Position numbers and translations under genes: made by a program
Part shown: positions 1 through 8,504 of the stretch, one piece after another
Position numbering within the stretch: the stretch's first letter is position 1
How the letters are laid out: the number at the start of each line of letters is the position of its first letter
Assembly: GCF_025380365.1 (NCBI RefSeq)
Contig: NZ_JAOCQF010000001.1
Location: 1,724,245-1,788,244, forward strand
Source: Albidovulum sediminis
Lineage (GTDB): Bacteria; Pseudomonadota; Alphaproteobacteria; Rhodobacterales; Rhodobacteraceae
Reading direction: 5' to 3'
Length of the DNA: 64,000 bases
The notes under the pieces: model-generated
What the model saw: the letters and a program-made list of their open reading frames with translations, nothing else
Database searches by the model: none
What the model was told of the DNA's origin: nothing

Positions 1-196
1 GGTCATAGGCGGCCAGCGTGAAGTCCCATTCGACGCCGCCGCGGAATTCCTTCGTCAGGAAGGAGTAGACCGCCATGAGCGCCACCGGCACCACCATCAG
101 GATGCCGATCACGACCCAGGTGGGCAGCAGCAGCGGACGGACAAGGCCCGCATAGGCCGCATCGGCCGGTCCGCGCGAGGGGCCTGGGCCAGCCAT
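1..196 (-). CDS. ABC transporter permease, PotB-like (N-terminal part, cut by window edge)
   Basis: Only the first about 65 residues are present. After a short Ala/Gly/Pro-rich start, the protein has one strongly hydrophobic segment (roughly residues 18-47) and then a stretch reading KEFRGGVEWDFTLAAYD, which resembles the first periplasmic loop of PotB/PotC-type permeases for spermidine/putrescine. The ATG overlaps the stop codon of the ATP-binding gene upstream by the ATGA pattern, so the two are co-transcribed and translationally coupled. The rest of the permease and the expected second permease and binding protein lie outside the window. Substrate class is inferred from the ATPase partner. 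Confidence 0.8.
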   Translation of the reverse strand, partial: MAGPGPSRGPADAAYAGLVRPLLLPTWVVIGILMVVPVALMAVYSFLTKEFRGGVEWDFTLAAYD

Positions 197-1263
197 CAGT
201 CGGCCAGAAGGCGCGCGGCGCCTTCCTCCAGGTGAAGGCCGACGCGGGCGCCGGGTTCGGGGGCGGCGACGCGGGCCGCGTTCTGCAGGCGCAGGGTGAA
301 GGGCGTGCCGCCGTCAAGCCGGGCGATGACCTGAAGATCGGTGCCGAGGTAGACCACGCGTTCGACCGTCGCGGTCAGGTCGGCGTCCTGCGACAGGGTC
401 AGCCGCTCGGGCCGGATCGACAGGTGGTGGCGGCCGGTGGCCGAGGTGGCCGAGGGGCAGGTCAGGCGGTGGCCGCCGGGAAGGGCGACGGTGGCGACCC
501 CGCCGGCCACGGCCTCCACCTCGACCTCCAGCAGGTTGGTCTCGCCGATGAAATCGGCCACGAAGCGGTTCACCGGCGCCTCGTAGATGTCGCGCGCCGT
601 GCCCACCTGCTGCACCCGGCCCTCGGACATGACCGCGATGCGGTCCGACATGGTCAGCGCCTCTTCCTGGTCGTGGGTGACGAAGATGAAGGTGATGCCG
701 GTGTCTTCCTGCAATTGCTTGAGTTCCACGCGCATCGCCTGCCGGAGCTTGAGGTCCAGCGCCGAGAGCGGTTCGTCGAGCAGGAGCACCTTGGGGTCAG
801 GCGCCAGCGCCCGGGCCAGCGCGACGCGCTGCTGCTGGCCGCCCGACAGTTGCGCGGGGCTGCGATCGGCGAAGGCAGAGAGATGCACCATCTCCAGCAT
901 CCTGCCCGCGCGGTCGCGGCGGGTGGCGGCGTCCACCCCTTTCATCTTCAGCCCGAAGGCCACGTTGTCGATCACGCTCATGTGCGGAAAAAGCGCGTAG
1001 TGCTGGAAGACGGTGTTGACCGGGCGGTGGTTCGGTTCGAGCCGCGCGATGTCGTCGCCGAAAAGCCGGATCTCACCCTCGGTCACGTCCTCGAACCCGG
1101 CGATCATGCGCAGGAGCGTTGTCTTGCCGCATCCGGACGGGCCGAGGAGCGTGAAGAACTCGTTGTCCGCGATCGACAGGTCGACCCGGTGCAAGGCTGT
1201 CACGCTGCCATAGCGCTTGACGGCACGGCGGATTTCCACGGCTGCGGTCATTGTTGCGTTCAT
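196..1263 (-). CDS. potA: Polyamine-type ABC transporter ATP-binding protein (PotA-like)
   Basis: This is a cytoplasmic ATPase driving import, probably of spermidine/putrescine or a related solute. Counting from the ATG at 1263, Walker A (GPSGCGKTT) is at about residues 41-49, the signature LSGGQ at 139-143 and Walker B LLLDEP at 160-165. The C-terminal third carries a TOBE-like regulatory domain, as expected for the PotA/UgpC/FbpC group at about 355 residues. A TTG three codons upstream and an ATG at 1251 are alternative starts. The gene couples to a permease by an ATGA overlap and is divergent from a LuxR-type gene 69 bp away. PotA against other members of this ATPase group cannot be settled from the sequence alone. 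Confidence 0.85.
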   Translation of the reverse strand: MNATMTAAVEIRRAVKRYGSVTALHRVDLSIADNEFFTLLGPSGCGKTTLLRMIAGFEDVTEGEIRLFGDDIARLEPNHRPVNTVFQHYALFPHMSVIDNVAFGLKMKGVDAATRRDRAGRMLEMVHLSAFADRSPAQLSGGQQQRVALARALAPDPKVLLLDEPLSALDLKLRQAMRVELKQLQEDTGITFIFVTHDQEEALTMSDRIAVMSEGRVQQVGTARDIYEAPVNRFVADFIGETNLLEVEVEAVAGGVATVALPGGHRLTCPSATSATGRHHLSIRPERLTLSQDADLTATVERVVYLGTDLQVIARLDGGTPFTLRLQNAARVAAPEPGARVGLHLEEGAARLLAD

Positions 1264-1308
1264 ACCCCCCAACTGGCAGAGACAAGGCTAGAACCAAGCG
1301 TTCCGGGT

Positions 1309-1318
1309 GGTATATACC
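1309..1318. promoter_or_regulatory. Perfect palindrome in the potA/luxR-type divergent promoter
   Basis: The 10-bp sequence GGTATATACC is its own reverse complement and lies in the 69-bp gap between the ABC transporter operon and the divergent LuxR-type regulator. It is the only AT-rich core in that gap. A regulator binding site, possibly for the adjacent LuxR-type protein, is an inference. Confidence 0.35.
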
Positions 1319-1332
1319 CCTAGAGAGGTATC

Positions 1333-2121
1333 ATGGCCGGCCTGCCGAACATCGCCGAATCCCAGTTGGCCGAAACCATCCGCCGGATGGGCCGGCCGGG
1401 CTTCGAAAGCGCGCTTCTCGCGTTCTTCCGAAGGATCGTCGCGCCCGACAACCTGATCATCCTGGCCTACCGCGACGCCGGCCCGCCGCAGGTCCTGTTC
1501 CGCCAGACCGAACTGCCGCAGGTCTTCGCCCAGCTTGACGACACCTATCTGGGCGGGGCCTATCTGCTTGATCCCTATCACGATCTGCATGTGAGCCGGG
1601 TCGCGGCCGGGGTCTACCGGCTGACCGACATCGCGCCGGACGCGTTCCAGCGCAGCCGCTACTTCACCGAATACTACCGCCAGACGACGCTGATCGACGA
1701 GCTGACCTTCATCGCCTATCCGGTCGCGGGCGTGTCGCTGAACATCTGCATCGGCCGCGACGCCGCCTCGGGCCGGGTGTTCTCTGCGACCGAGGCCGCG
1801 ACCTGCCAGCGCATCGCGCCCGTGGTCGTGGCGCTGGCCGAACAGCACTGGGCGGGGCTTGCCGCCGAAACCGGGCCCGCCGACGACGTGGCGGGCGACC
1901 TGATCGCCGCGCTGAGAGAGCACGGCATCGACATCACGCCGCGGCAGGCGGAGGTGGCGCTCCTGATCCTGCGGGGGCATTCCACCGCCTCGATCGGGCT
2001 GCGGATGGGTTTGTCGCCGCAGACGGTCAAGGTCTTCCGCCGCCAGCTTTACGCGCGCTGCGGCCTGAGCTCGCAGGCAGAGTTGTTTGCCCTGATGCTG
2101 CCCCTGCTGCGGGGGTCGTGA
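1333..2121 (+). CDS. LuxR-family helix-turn-helix transcriptional regulator
   Basis: This 262-residue DNA-binding regulator has a C-terminal LuxR/GerE helix-turn-helix at about residues 201-256 (TPRQAEVALLILRGHS, then GLSPQTVKVFRRQLY). The N-terminal 180 residues form no response-regulator domain I recognise and could be a ligand-sensing region. The start is supported by AGAGAGG just upstream of the ATG. The gene is divergent from the PotA-like operon, which makes control of polyamine or related solute uptake the simplest hypothesis. The ligand is unknown. It does not look like a phosphorylated response regulator because no receiver-domain aspartate pocket is visible. Confidence 0.82.
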   Translation: MAGLPNIAESQLAETIRRMGRPGFESALLAFFRRIVAPDNLIILAYRDAGPPQVLFRQTELPQVFAQLDDTYLGGAYLLDPYHDLHVSRVAAGVYRLTDIAPDAFQRSRYFTEYYRQTTLIDELTFIAYPVAGVSLNICIGRDAASGRVFSATEAATCQRIAPVVVALAEQHWAGLAAETGPADDVAGDLIAALREHGIDITPRQAEVALLILRGHSTASIGLRMGLSPQTVKVFRRQLYARCGLSSQAELFALMLPLLRGS

Positions 2122-2210
2122 GGGCAGGCGACTGCGAGAGGCCCCCCGCGCGCAGGGGTCGCAGGGGGCCACAGTGGACAGGGGGCCGGAGCGTGTCTAT
2201 CTTCGCTGCC

Positions 2211-2564
2211 ATGGTCCGGCGTCTTGTCACCCTGATTGCGGTCATCGCCATTGCCATCGTCTCGGTGGCGACGGTGGCGCATGCCGCGCGCGTGCCGGCC
2301 GATCCCGGCATGGCGCAGGGTCACGTCACCGCCGCCGCAGCGGCGGACGCGCACGATTGCTGCCCCGACACTCCGACCCGGCAGCCGCCGCACGACGCGC
2401 TCTGCGCGCTGTCCTGCGCCGGCCTCGTCGGGAACCTTCCGGTGGAACCGGATCAGCCGGCGCGCGCGCCGGCGCTGGTGCAACCGCCGCTGCTGCCCGC
2501 GGCGCTGGCCCGCGGGCTGAGCCCCGGGTCGGACGAACGCCCGCCAAGGGCGCCTCTCCTCTGA
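2211..2564 (+). CDS. Small exported or membrane-anchored Cys/His protein of the copper cluster (hypothetical)
   Basis: The 117-residue product starts with a hydrophobic segment (MVRRLVTLIAVIAIAIVSVA, cleavage likely after AHA near residue 30). It then has a short region with two cysteine pairs (HDCCPDTP and LCALSCAG) and a His, and a Pro/Ala-rich tail. I do not recognise the family with certainty; the layout resembles small DUF2946-like proteins found beside copper genes. The multicopper oxidase and the DUF411 protein follow on the same strand, so a periplasmic copper-binding or chaperone role is a reasonable inference. An upstream in-frame ATG at 2118 would give an Arg-rich extension that looks non-coding. 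Confidence 0.6.
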   Translation: MVRRLVTLIAVIAIAIVSVATVAHAARVPADPGMAQGHVTAAAAADAHDCCPDTPTRQPPHDALCALSCAGLVGNLPVEPDQPARAPALVQPPLLPAALARGLSPGSDERPPRAPLL

Positions 2565-2644
2565 TGTCACCGGGGTGCGGGTTCGCCGTGCCCAGAACGA
2601 TCCGATGACGCGGGGCGCGCGCACTGCCCCACTTGGAGAGACCC

Positions 2645-4111
2645 ATGACCATCCTGTCCCGACGCGGCTTTCTGGCCGCAGGCGCCTCGGCGCTGACCCT
2701 TCCCTGCCTGCCCCGCCCGGCTTTGGCGCAGACGCCGCCGATTTCCCTTGCAGCCGCGCGCCGGACCCTTGACATTGACGGGCGCGCGGCGACCGTCTTC
2801 GGCCTTTCCGGTCCGGCGGGTCAGGGCCTGATCCTCGACCCCGGCCAGCGGTTCCGCGTGGACCTGACCAACACGCTGGACGTGGCGACCATCGTCCACT
2901 GGCACGGCCAGATCCCCCCGAACGCCCAGGACGGCGTGCCCGACGCGCCGATGCCCGCGCTCGCGCCTGGCGAGACGCGGTCCTACGACTTCGACCCGCG
3001 GCCCGGCACCCACTGGATGCATTCCCACATCCCGACGCAGGAGATGCAGCTTCTGGCCGCGCCGCTGATCGTGCGCGCGCCGGAAGACCTGGCCGAGGAC
3101 CGGCAGGAGGTGGTCCTGTTCCTGCACGACTTTTCCTTCAAGGCGCCCAAGGAGGTGCTGGAGGAGATCACCGGCGGCCACGGCATGGCGCATGCCCACG
3201 GCAGCGCCGGGGGCGGCGGCGAACCCGGCGCCGCGGGCGGCGGGATGGAGGGCATGGCCATGGGCGACATGGCCATGGGCGGGATGGCGATGGACCTGAA
3301 CGACTACGACTGGGACGCTTACCTGGCCAACGACCGCACCCTGACCGATCCCGAGGTGGTGCCGGTCGAGCGGGGTGGGCGCGTCAGGTTGCGCGTCATC
3401 AACGCGGCGGCGGCGACCGTCTTCTGGATCGACACCGGCGGACTGCCGGCGCGGCTTGTCGCGGTGGACGGGCACGGGGTGGAGCCGGTCGCGGGCACGC
3501 GATTCGGCCTGGCGATGGGGCAGCGAATGGACCTGCAGATCGACCTGCCCGCCGAGGGCGGCGCCTGGCCGGTCCTTGCGCTGCGCGAGGGCGCGCGGGA
3601 GCGCACCGGGATCGTCCTGGCCACGCCGGGTGCCGAGGTGCGCCGGATCGAGCCGCAGGCCGAGGCGGAGGCACCGGCCTTCGACACCGACCTGGCGCAG
3701 GAATCGCGGCTGGTGACGCGCGACCCGCTGCCCGTCCGCGCGGCCGACCGCAGCCGGGTGCTGATGCTCGGCGGCTCCATGCAGCCCTATGTCTGGACCA
3801 TCGACGGCGCCACCTGGGGCCGGCATTCTCCGGTCGAGGCGGCCAGTGGCGAGCGGGTGGACCTGTCGTTCCACAACATGTCGATGATGGGTCATCCGAT
3901 GCACCTGCACGGCCACGCCTTCCAGGTCATCGGCGTCAACGGCAAGGCCATCGCCGGCGCGCGGCGCGACACCGTCTATGTGCCGCCGATGTCGATGGTC
4001 ACCGTCGCCATCGACGCGGGCGAGGCCGCGCGCTGGATGCTGCACTGCCACCACATGCCCCATCTCGCCACCGGCATGATGACCGAATTCGTCGTCACGG
4101 CCGCTGCCTGA
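2645..4111 (+). CDS. Tat-exported multicopper oxidase (CopA/CueO-like)
   Basis: The 488-residue periplasmic oxidase has a twin-arginine leader (SRRGFLAAGAS) and all four copper-ligand motifs of the family: HWHG at about 85-88, HSH at 126-128, HPMHLHGH at about 417-424 and HCHHMPH from about 467. A Met-rich loop (GMEGMAMGDMAMGGMAM) near residues 200-217 resembles the methionine-rich copper-binding segments of CueO and CopA. The likely role is oxidation of Cu(I) to less toxic Cu(II). The ATG at 2645 places the Tat motif at the N terminus; an ATG 12 bases upstream is possible. Copper detoxification matters here because the window also encodes copper-linked respiration genes. Confidence 0.9.
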   Translation: MTILSRRGFLAAGASALTLPCLPRPALAQTPPISLAAARRTLDIDGRAATVFGLSGPAGQGLILDPGQRFRVDLTNTLDVATIVHWHGQIPPNAQDGVPDAPMPALAPGETRSYDFDPRPGTHWMHSHIPTQEMQLLAAPLIVRAPEDLAEDRQEVVLFLHDFSFKAPKEVLEEITGGHGMAHAHGSAGGGGEPGAAGGGMEGMAMGDMAMGGMAMDLNDYDWDAYLANDRTLTDPEVVPVERGGRVRLRVINAAAATVFWIDTGGLPARLVAVDGHGVEPVAGTRFGLAMGQRMDLQIDLPAEGGAWPVLALREGARERTGIVLATPGAEVRRIEPQAEAEAPAFDTDLAQESRLVTRDPLPVRAADRSRVLMLGGSMQPYVWTIDGATWGRHSPVEAASGERVDLSFHNMSMMGHPMHLHGHAFQVIGVNGKAIAGARRDTVYVPPMSMVTVAIDAGEAARWMLHCHHMPHLATGMMTEFVVTAAA

Positions 4112-4146
4112 TCTCCGGGCACTGAGATACCCCGAAAGGAAACCCG

Positions 4147-4617
4147 ATGAAACCGTTTGAACTTTCCCGCCGCGCCGCCCTTTTCGGCGCCTGTGCCGCG
4201 CTGGCGCTGCCCGGCATTGCCCGGGCGGCAGGCCCGGTGATCCACGTCCTCAAGGACCCCGACTGCGGCTGCTGCGGCGCCTGGGTCGCCATCCTGCAGC
4301 AGGCGGGCTTCGACGTGACGGTCGAGATGAGCGCGGGCACCGCCCTGATGCGATACAAGCAGGACAGCGGCATTCCGGAGACGATGATCTCCTGCCACAC
4401 CGCCCGGGTGGACGGCTACATGATAGAGGGCCACGTGCCGGTCGCCGACATTCGCCGCCTGCTGGACGAGCGCCCCGACGCGGTGGGCCTTGCCGTGCCG
4501 GGCATGCCCTACGGATCGCCGGGCATGGGACCGGAGGAGGAGCGCGACGCCTATGACGTGTTCCTGATCCGGCGCGACGGCACGACCGAGGTCTTCAGCC
4601 ACTACGACGCCGCCTGA
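4147..4617 (+). CDS. DUF411 metal-binding exported protein
   Basis: This 156-residue protein has a twin-arginine-like leader (SRRAALFGACAALALPG) and the DUF411 signature DPDCGCCGAW (Cys at about 40, 42 and 43), followed by the conserved SCHTARVDGYMIEGHVP block. DUF411 proteins typically sit beside copper-resistance genes and are proposed to bind copper. It follows the multicopper oxidase by 35 bp on the same strand, so the three genes 2211-4617 probably form one copper-homeostasis operon. The exact biochemical role is not established for this family. Confidence 0.87.
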   Translation: MKPFELSRRAALFGACAALALPGIARAAGPVIHVLKDPDCGCCGAWVAILQQAGFDVTVEMSAGTALMRYKQDSGIPETMISCHTARVDGYMIEGHVPVADIRRLLDERPDAVGLAVPGMPYGSPGMGPEEERDAYDVFLIRRDGTTEVFSHYDAA

Positions 4618-4648
4618 GGCGGCGGCATGCGCGCCGGGCCGTCCTTGC

Positions 4649-4676
4649 TTGACAGGCAGGGGTCCGGCGCCATAGT
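4649..4676 (+). promoter_or_regulatory. Candidate sigma-70 promoter for the cobalamin riboswitch leader
   Basis: A consensus -35 hexamer TTGACA (4649-4654) is followed after 16 bp by CATAGT (4671-4676). Transcription from here would begin just before the riboswitch aptamer. Confidence 0.55.
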
Positions 4677-4681
4677 TGATC

Positions 4682-4881
4682 CGATGGTTCCCGAAGCAAG
4701 GGATTAATAGGGAACACGGTGAGGATTACCCATCAGGGGCCGAATCCGTGGCTGCCCCCGCAACTGTGAGCGGCAAGAAGACGGTCGATATGCCACTGGC
4801 TGCCCCTGCTTCCACGGGGGGAACCGAGCCGGGAAGGCGACCGGACTTCCACGACCCGCGAGTCAGGAGACCTGCCATCCG
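4682..4881 (+). promoter_or_regulatory. Cobalamin (B12) riboswitch
   Basis: The leader holds the hallmark elements in order: a GGTTCCC-type P1/P2 start, AGGGAACACGGTG, the conserved core ending CCCCCGCAACTGTGAGCGGC (about 4756-4775), a GGGAAGGCGACCGGAC segment and the B12 box AGTCAGGAGACCTGCC (4861-4876). In this class, adenosylcobalamin binding represses the downstream genes. It lies 80 bp before cbiM, so it would shut down cobalt uptake when B12 is plentiful. No strong intrinsic terminator is evident, so translational control at cbiM is likely. Confidence 0.92.
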
Positions 4882-4960
4882 GTTGTGCGCGTGAGCCAGT
4901 TCGGGCGGGGCGTCCGGATTTGCAGGATCACGCCACTTTTGACGTGGAAGGACCATTCAC

Positions 4961-5629
4961 ATGCATATCATGGAAGGCTATCTCCCCGCCTCCCACAGCC
5001 TGGCCTGGTATCTGGCCTCGGCCCCGTTCGTCGTCGCCGGCACAAAGCGCGTGCGCACCATCGTGCGCGAGCGTCCGGAGGCGCGGATGACGCTGGCCGC
5101 CTCCGGCGCCTTCGCCTTCGTCCTCTCGGCGCTGAAGATCCCCTCGGTGACCGGGTCGTGCTCGCACCCGACGGGCACCGGCCTTGGCGCGGTAATTTTC
5201 AGGCCGTCGGTCATGGCGGTACTCGGGGTCATCGTGCTCCTCTTTCAGGCGCTGCTCCTGGCCCACGGCGGGCTGACGACGCTGGGCGCCAATGCGTTTT
5301 CCATGGCGATCGTCGGGCCCTGGGTCGCCTGGGGCATCTGGCGGCTGGGCCGGTCGGCGGGGCTGTCGATGGCTTTGACGGTGTTCCTTGCGGCAGCACT
5401 CGGCGATCTTTCCACCTACCTCTTCACCTCGTTCCAGCTGGCGCTCGCCTATCCCGACGCGGTGTCGGGCGTCCTCGGGGCGATGGTGAAGTTCGGCGGC
5501 ATCTTCGCCATTACGCAGATCCCGCTCGCGATCGCCGAAGGGCTGCTGACCGTCGTCGTGATCGACGCGCTGACGGGCAAGGTGCGCGACGCCGACAAGA
5601 TCGGCGTGCTGGCGGGGGAGGTGCGCTGA
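4961..5629 (+). CDS. cbiM: Energy-coupling factor cobalt transporter, substrate-binding membrane protein CbiM
   Basis: CbiM is the metal-recognition subunit of the cobalt ECF transporter. The 222-residue protein starts MHIMEGYLP, and the N-terminal Met-His pair is the metal-binding site of the family. The motif [11 protein letters not shown] and several hydrophobic segments follow, as expected. The gene is first in cbiMNQO and directly downstream of a cobalamin riboswitch, which supports cobalt rather than nickel as the substrate. Its stop overlaps the cbiN start (TGATG). Confidence 0.94.
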   Translation: MHIMEGYLPASHSLAWYLASAPFVVAGTKRVRTIVRERPEARMTLAASGAFAFVLSALKIPSVTGSCSHPTGTGLGAVIFRPSVMAVLGVIVLLFQALLLAHGGLTTLGANAFSMAIVGPWVAWGIWRLGRSAGLSMALTVFLAAALGDLSTYLFTSFQLALAYPDAVSGVLGAMVKFGGIFAITQIPLAIAEGLLTVVVIDALTGKVRDADKIGVLAGEVR

Positions 5630-5943
5630 TGCGGTTCTCGCGGTCTTCCTGGATGCTTCTGGGCGTTGCGGCCCTGGTCATCGTCCCGCTGCTGATGGGC
5701 GGGGAGTTCGCCGGCGCGGACGGTCAGGCCGCCGCCGCGATCGAGGAAGCGAACCCCGGCTTCACCCCCTGGTTCACGCCGATCTGGACCCCACCCAGCG
5801 GCGAGGTCGAGGGGCTGTTCTTCGCGCTGCAGGCCGCCCTCGGGGCGCTGATCGTCGGCTATGCCATCGGGCGCCGTCACGGCCGCGCCCAGGCCGAGGC
5901 TGAGCGGGACGGCCCCACTCCGCCCGAAACGCAGAAAAGCTGA
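5629..5943 (+). CDS. cbiN: Cobalt transport protein CbiN
   Basis: The 104-residue product has the CbiN layout: an N-terminal membrane segment, an external loop containing GADGQAAAAIEEANPGFTPW and a second membrane segment (about 61-84) ending in a charged tail. CbiN activates CbiM for cobalt uptake. The start overlaps the cbiM stop. The acidic external loop with a conserved tryptophan-containing end is typical of the family. Confidence 0.9.
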   Translation: MRFSRSSWMLLGVAALVIVPLLMGGEFAGADGQAAAAIEEANPGFTPWFTPIWTPPSGEVEGLFFALQAALGALIVGYAIGRRHGRAQAEAERDGPTPPETQKS

Positions 5944-5946
5944 GCC

Positions 5947-6687
5947 ATGTCGATTTCCCTGATCGACCGCGCAGCGGCGCTCAGTCGCTGGCGGCGCCGG
6001 CCGCTTGCCGAGAAGGTGACGACCGGCCTGGGCTTCCTGGCCCTCGCCATCGTGCTGCCGCCCTGGCCGGGCGCGGCGATGGTCGCGGCCGTCATGCTGG
6101 CCCTCACCTTCGGCGGGGCACGGGTGCCCTTCCGCCTCTGGCTTCCGGTGACGCTGTTGCCCTTGGGGTTCCTTGCCACGGGCGCGCTGGTGCTGCTGGT
6201 CGAGTGGGGGCCGGTTGGCCTTGCCCCCGCGGCGGGCGGCGTGGCGGCGGCGGTGCAACTGGTGCTGCGGTCCGGCGCGGCGGTGACCTGCCTGCTGTTT
6301 CTCGCCTTCACCACGCCGGCGGCGGACCTGCTGTCCGGCCTGCGCCGGGTCGGCGTTCCGGCCGAGATCGTGGAGATCGCGCTGCTGACCTACCGCTTCG
6401 TCTTCCTTCTGGGCGACGAGGCGGTGGCCATGACAACCGCGCAGCGCGCGCGGCTTGGCCATGCGACCCGGCAGCGCTGGCTGCGCTCGACCGCGATGGT
6501 GATCGCCAACCTGCTGCCCCGCGCGATGGACCGCGCGCGGCGGCTGGAAACCGGGCTGGCCGCGCGCGGCTGGCAGGGGGAGATGCGGGTACTGCACGAC
6601 CGCCCGGCGGCCTCTCCCCGCATCCTGGGGCTGATCGTGGCGCTTCAGGGCGCGGTCGCGATCCTGGCACTGGCGGTGGCGCCATGA
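5947..6687 (+). CDS. cbiQ: ECF transporter transmembrane subunit CbiQ
   Basis: This 246-residue integral membrane protein couples the ATPase to CbiM. It has five or so hydrophobic segments and the T-component coupling region with two Ala-Arg-Gly-like motifs (AQRARLG and LAARGW) that contact the ATPase. It begins 3 bp after cbiN and overlaps cbiO by 4 bp. Confidence 0.9.
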   Translation: MSISLIDRAAALSRWRRRPLAEKVTTGLGFLALAIVLPPWPGAAMVAAVMLALTFGGARVPFRLWLPVTLLPLGFLATGALVLLVEWGPVGLAPAAGGVAAAVQLVLRSGAAVTCLLFLAFTTPAADLLSGLRRVGVPAEIVEIALLTYRFVFLLGDEAVAMTTAQRARLGHATRQRWLRSTAMVIANLLPRAMDRARRLETGLAARGWQGEMRVLHDRPAASPRILGLIVALQGAVAILALAVAP

Positions 6688-7547
6688 CCCCGATCCTGAC
6701 CGCCGAAGACCTGCGCTTCTCCTTCCCCGGAGAGGTCGCGGCGCTGCGCGGCCTGAGCCTTGCGGTGCCGGAGGGGCGGAGCCTTGCGATCCTCGGCCCC
6801 AACGGGGCGGGCAAGTCCACGCTGCTTCTGCACCTGAACGGCACGCTCCGCCCCGGATCGGGCCGGATCACGATGGCGGGCCAACCGGCGGACTATTCGC
6901 GCAAGGGGCTGGTCCGCTGGCGCGAGCGCGTCGCCCTGGTCCTTCAGGACGCCGACGATCAGCTTTTCGCCGCCACCGTGTTCGAGGACGTGTCCTTCGG
7001 CCCGCTCAACCTCGGCCTTGGCGAGCCCGAGGCGCGCGCCCGGGTCGAGGAGGCGCTGGCCGCCCTTGGCATCGCCGACCTGCGCGACCGGGCGACGCAC
7101 ATGCTGTCGGGCGGGCAGAAGAAGCGGGTCGCGATCGCGGGTGCGCTGGCGATGCGGCCCGAGGTGCTGCTGCTGGACGAGCCGACCGCGGGGCTGGACG
7201 CGGAAGGGGCGGCGCAACTGGTGACGACGCTGAAGACGCTGGCCGCGGACGGCGTGACGCTGGTCTTTTCGACGCATGACGTGGAACTGGCCTGGATACT
7301 GGCCGACGACGTGGTGCTGTTTCGCGACGGTCAGGCCATGGCGCAGGGGGAGGCCACGGCGATCCTGACGGACCGGGCGATGCTGGCGCGCGTCGGGCTG
7401 CATCCGCCGATCCTGGCCGACCTTGCGCTTCATGCGCGCGACAGCGGCCTGATCGCCCCCGCCGAGGCCCTGCCCCGCTCACGCGAGGGGCTGAAGCAGG
7501 CGATGGCGGGCTGGCAGCGCAAGCCCGGCACCCCCGGCGGGGCGTAG
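6684..7547 (+). CDS. cbiO: Cobalt ECF transporter ATPase CbiO
   Basis: The 287-residue ATPase powers the CbiMNQO cobalt importer. Walker A GPNGAGKSTLL lies near residues 38-48, followed by the Q-loop region (VLQDADDQLF, typical of ECF ATPases), the signature LSGGQKKR and Walker B LLLDEPTAGLD. The ATG at 6684 overlaps the end of cbiQ. A single ATPase implies a homodimer, as in other CbiO systems. It converges with the HTH regulator gene 23 bp downstream. Confidence 0.92.
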   Translation: MTPILTAEDLRFSFPGEVAALRGLSLAVPEGRSLAILGPNGAGKSTLLLHLNGTLRPGSGRITMAGQPADYSRKGLVRWRERVALVLQDADDQLFAATVFEDVSFGPLNLGLGEPEARARVEEALAALGIADLRDRATHMLSGGQKKRVAIAGALAMRPEVLLLDEPTAGLDAEGAAQLVTTLKTLAADGVTLVFSTHDVELAWILADDVVLFRDGQAMAQGEATAILTDRAMLARVGLHPPILADLALHARDSGLIAPAEALPRSREGLKQAMAGWQRKPGTPGGA

Positions 7548-7570
7548 AAGCCCCCGGGGTCCGGGCCGGG

Positions 7571-8383
7571 TCAGTCCGGCGCGTCGGCGAAGGCCTCGAA
7601 CACGTGGGGGCCGGACCGGCTGTTGTCGATCATCGGCAGGACGCGCGCGGGGATCTCGGCGCTGTCGGGGTCGAACAGCCCGCACCGGCGCAGCGCGCCG
7701 AACAGCGGCAGGCGTGGCGGCGTCCGTTCCATGTAGGTGCGGACGCAGCAGGGAACGTGATCGCGATTGGCGGAGACCCCGACCTTGACGCCATGAAGCC
7801 GGGTCCAGCGGTGCGAGTAATCCGGGTAGAGGACGGTCTGGGTGATCTCGATCCCGGCGGAATACTCGTAATCGTTCAGGAACACCCGGTCGCCGGTCAT
7901 CAGCGCCGCGCCCTGATAGCGGTAGTGCCGCGCGCAGGGGCGGTCGGCCGGGCCCATCCGTTCCAGCCGCCGGTAGAAGATGTGATCCTCCTCGATCGAG
8001 AAGACGACAAGCGCGCGCACGATCTGCCCGCGCGAGGACATCGAGGCGTAGTATTCGAAGAACATCCCCGATAGGTTGAAGATCCGCGGATCGTTGCGGG
8101 CGAAGATGCGGTCGAAATGCTGGCGCAGGGTGCGCGTCACGCTGTCCGACGACAGGCCGCGCAGCTTGACGATGCGGGCGAATTCCTCTTCGGGCAGCAG
8201 AAGTTCGTAGGGTTCGACGCCGAAGTAGTCGCAGATGCGGCGCATCAGACCTTCGCGCGGGTAGGAAGTGCCGGCGAGGTAGCGGTTGAGCTGGCTGCGG
8301 TTCAGCTTGAGGTCCAGCGCCACCCGCGAGATCGAGGGCCGGTAGCCGCAAAGCAGTCTCAGGTTCTGGCTGAAGGGCTGCAT
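7571..8383 (-). CDS. Helix-turn-helix (XRE-type) regulator
   Basis: The DNA-binding domain is at the N terminus (ISRVALDLKLNRSQLNRYLAG, about residues 19-39, then GLMRRICDYFGVEPYELL). A roughly 200-residue C-terminal domain of unknown function follows, ending in DNSRSGPHVFEAF. I chose the ATG at 8383 because MQPFSQNLR begins the conserved HTH region; an ATG at 8431 would add 16 residues. The gene is divergent from the Asp/Glu racemase gene 122 bp away and is a good candidate regulator of the aspartate/asparagine module. The effector is unknown. Confidence 0.75.
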   Translation of the reverse strand: MQPFSQNLRLLCGYRPSISRVALDLKLNRSQLNRYLAGTSYPREGLMRRICDYFGVEPYELLLPEEEFARIVKLRGLSSDSVTRTLRQHFDRIFARNDPRIFNLSGMFFEYYASMSSRGQIVRALVVFSIEEDHIFYRRLERMGPADRPCARHYRYQGAALMTGDRVFLNDYEYSAGIEITQTVLYPDYSHRWTRLHGVKVGVSANRDHVPCCVRTYMERTPPRLPLFGALRRCGLFDPDSAEIPARVLPMIDNSRSGPHVFEAFADAPD

Positions 8384-8504
8384 GATGCATTCCGATGCTT
8401 TTTCGGCGTCTTGTTGCGCCAGTTCATGCATCTCTGCATACTTGTCCCAAGTCTCGCCGGTCAAGAGATTAGGGCATGCAGCGGCGTAGAGACGGGGAAG
8501 AGCG

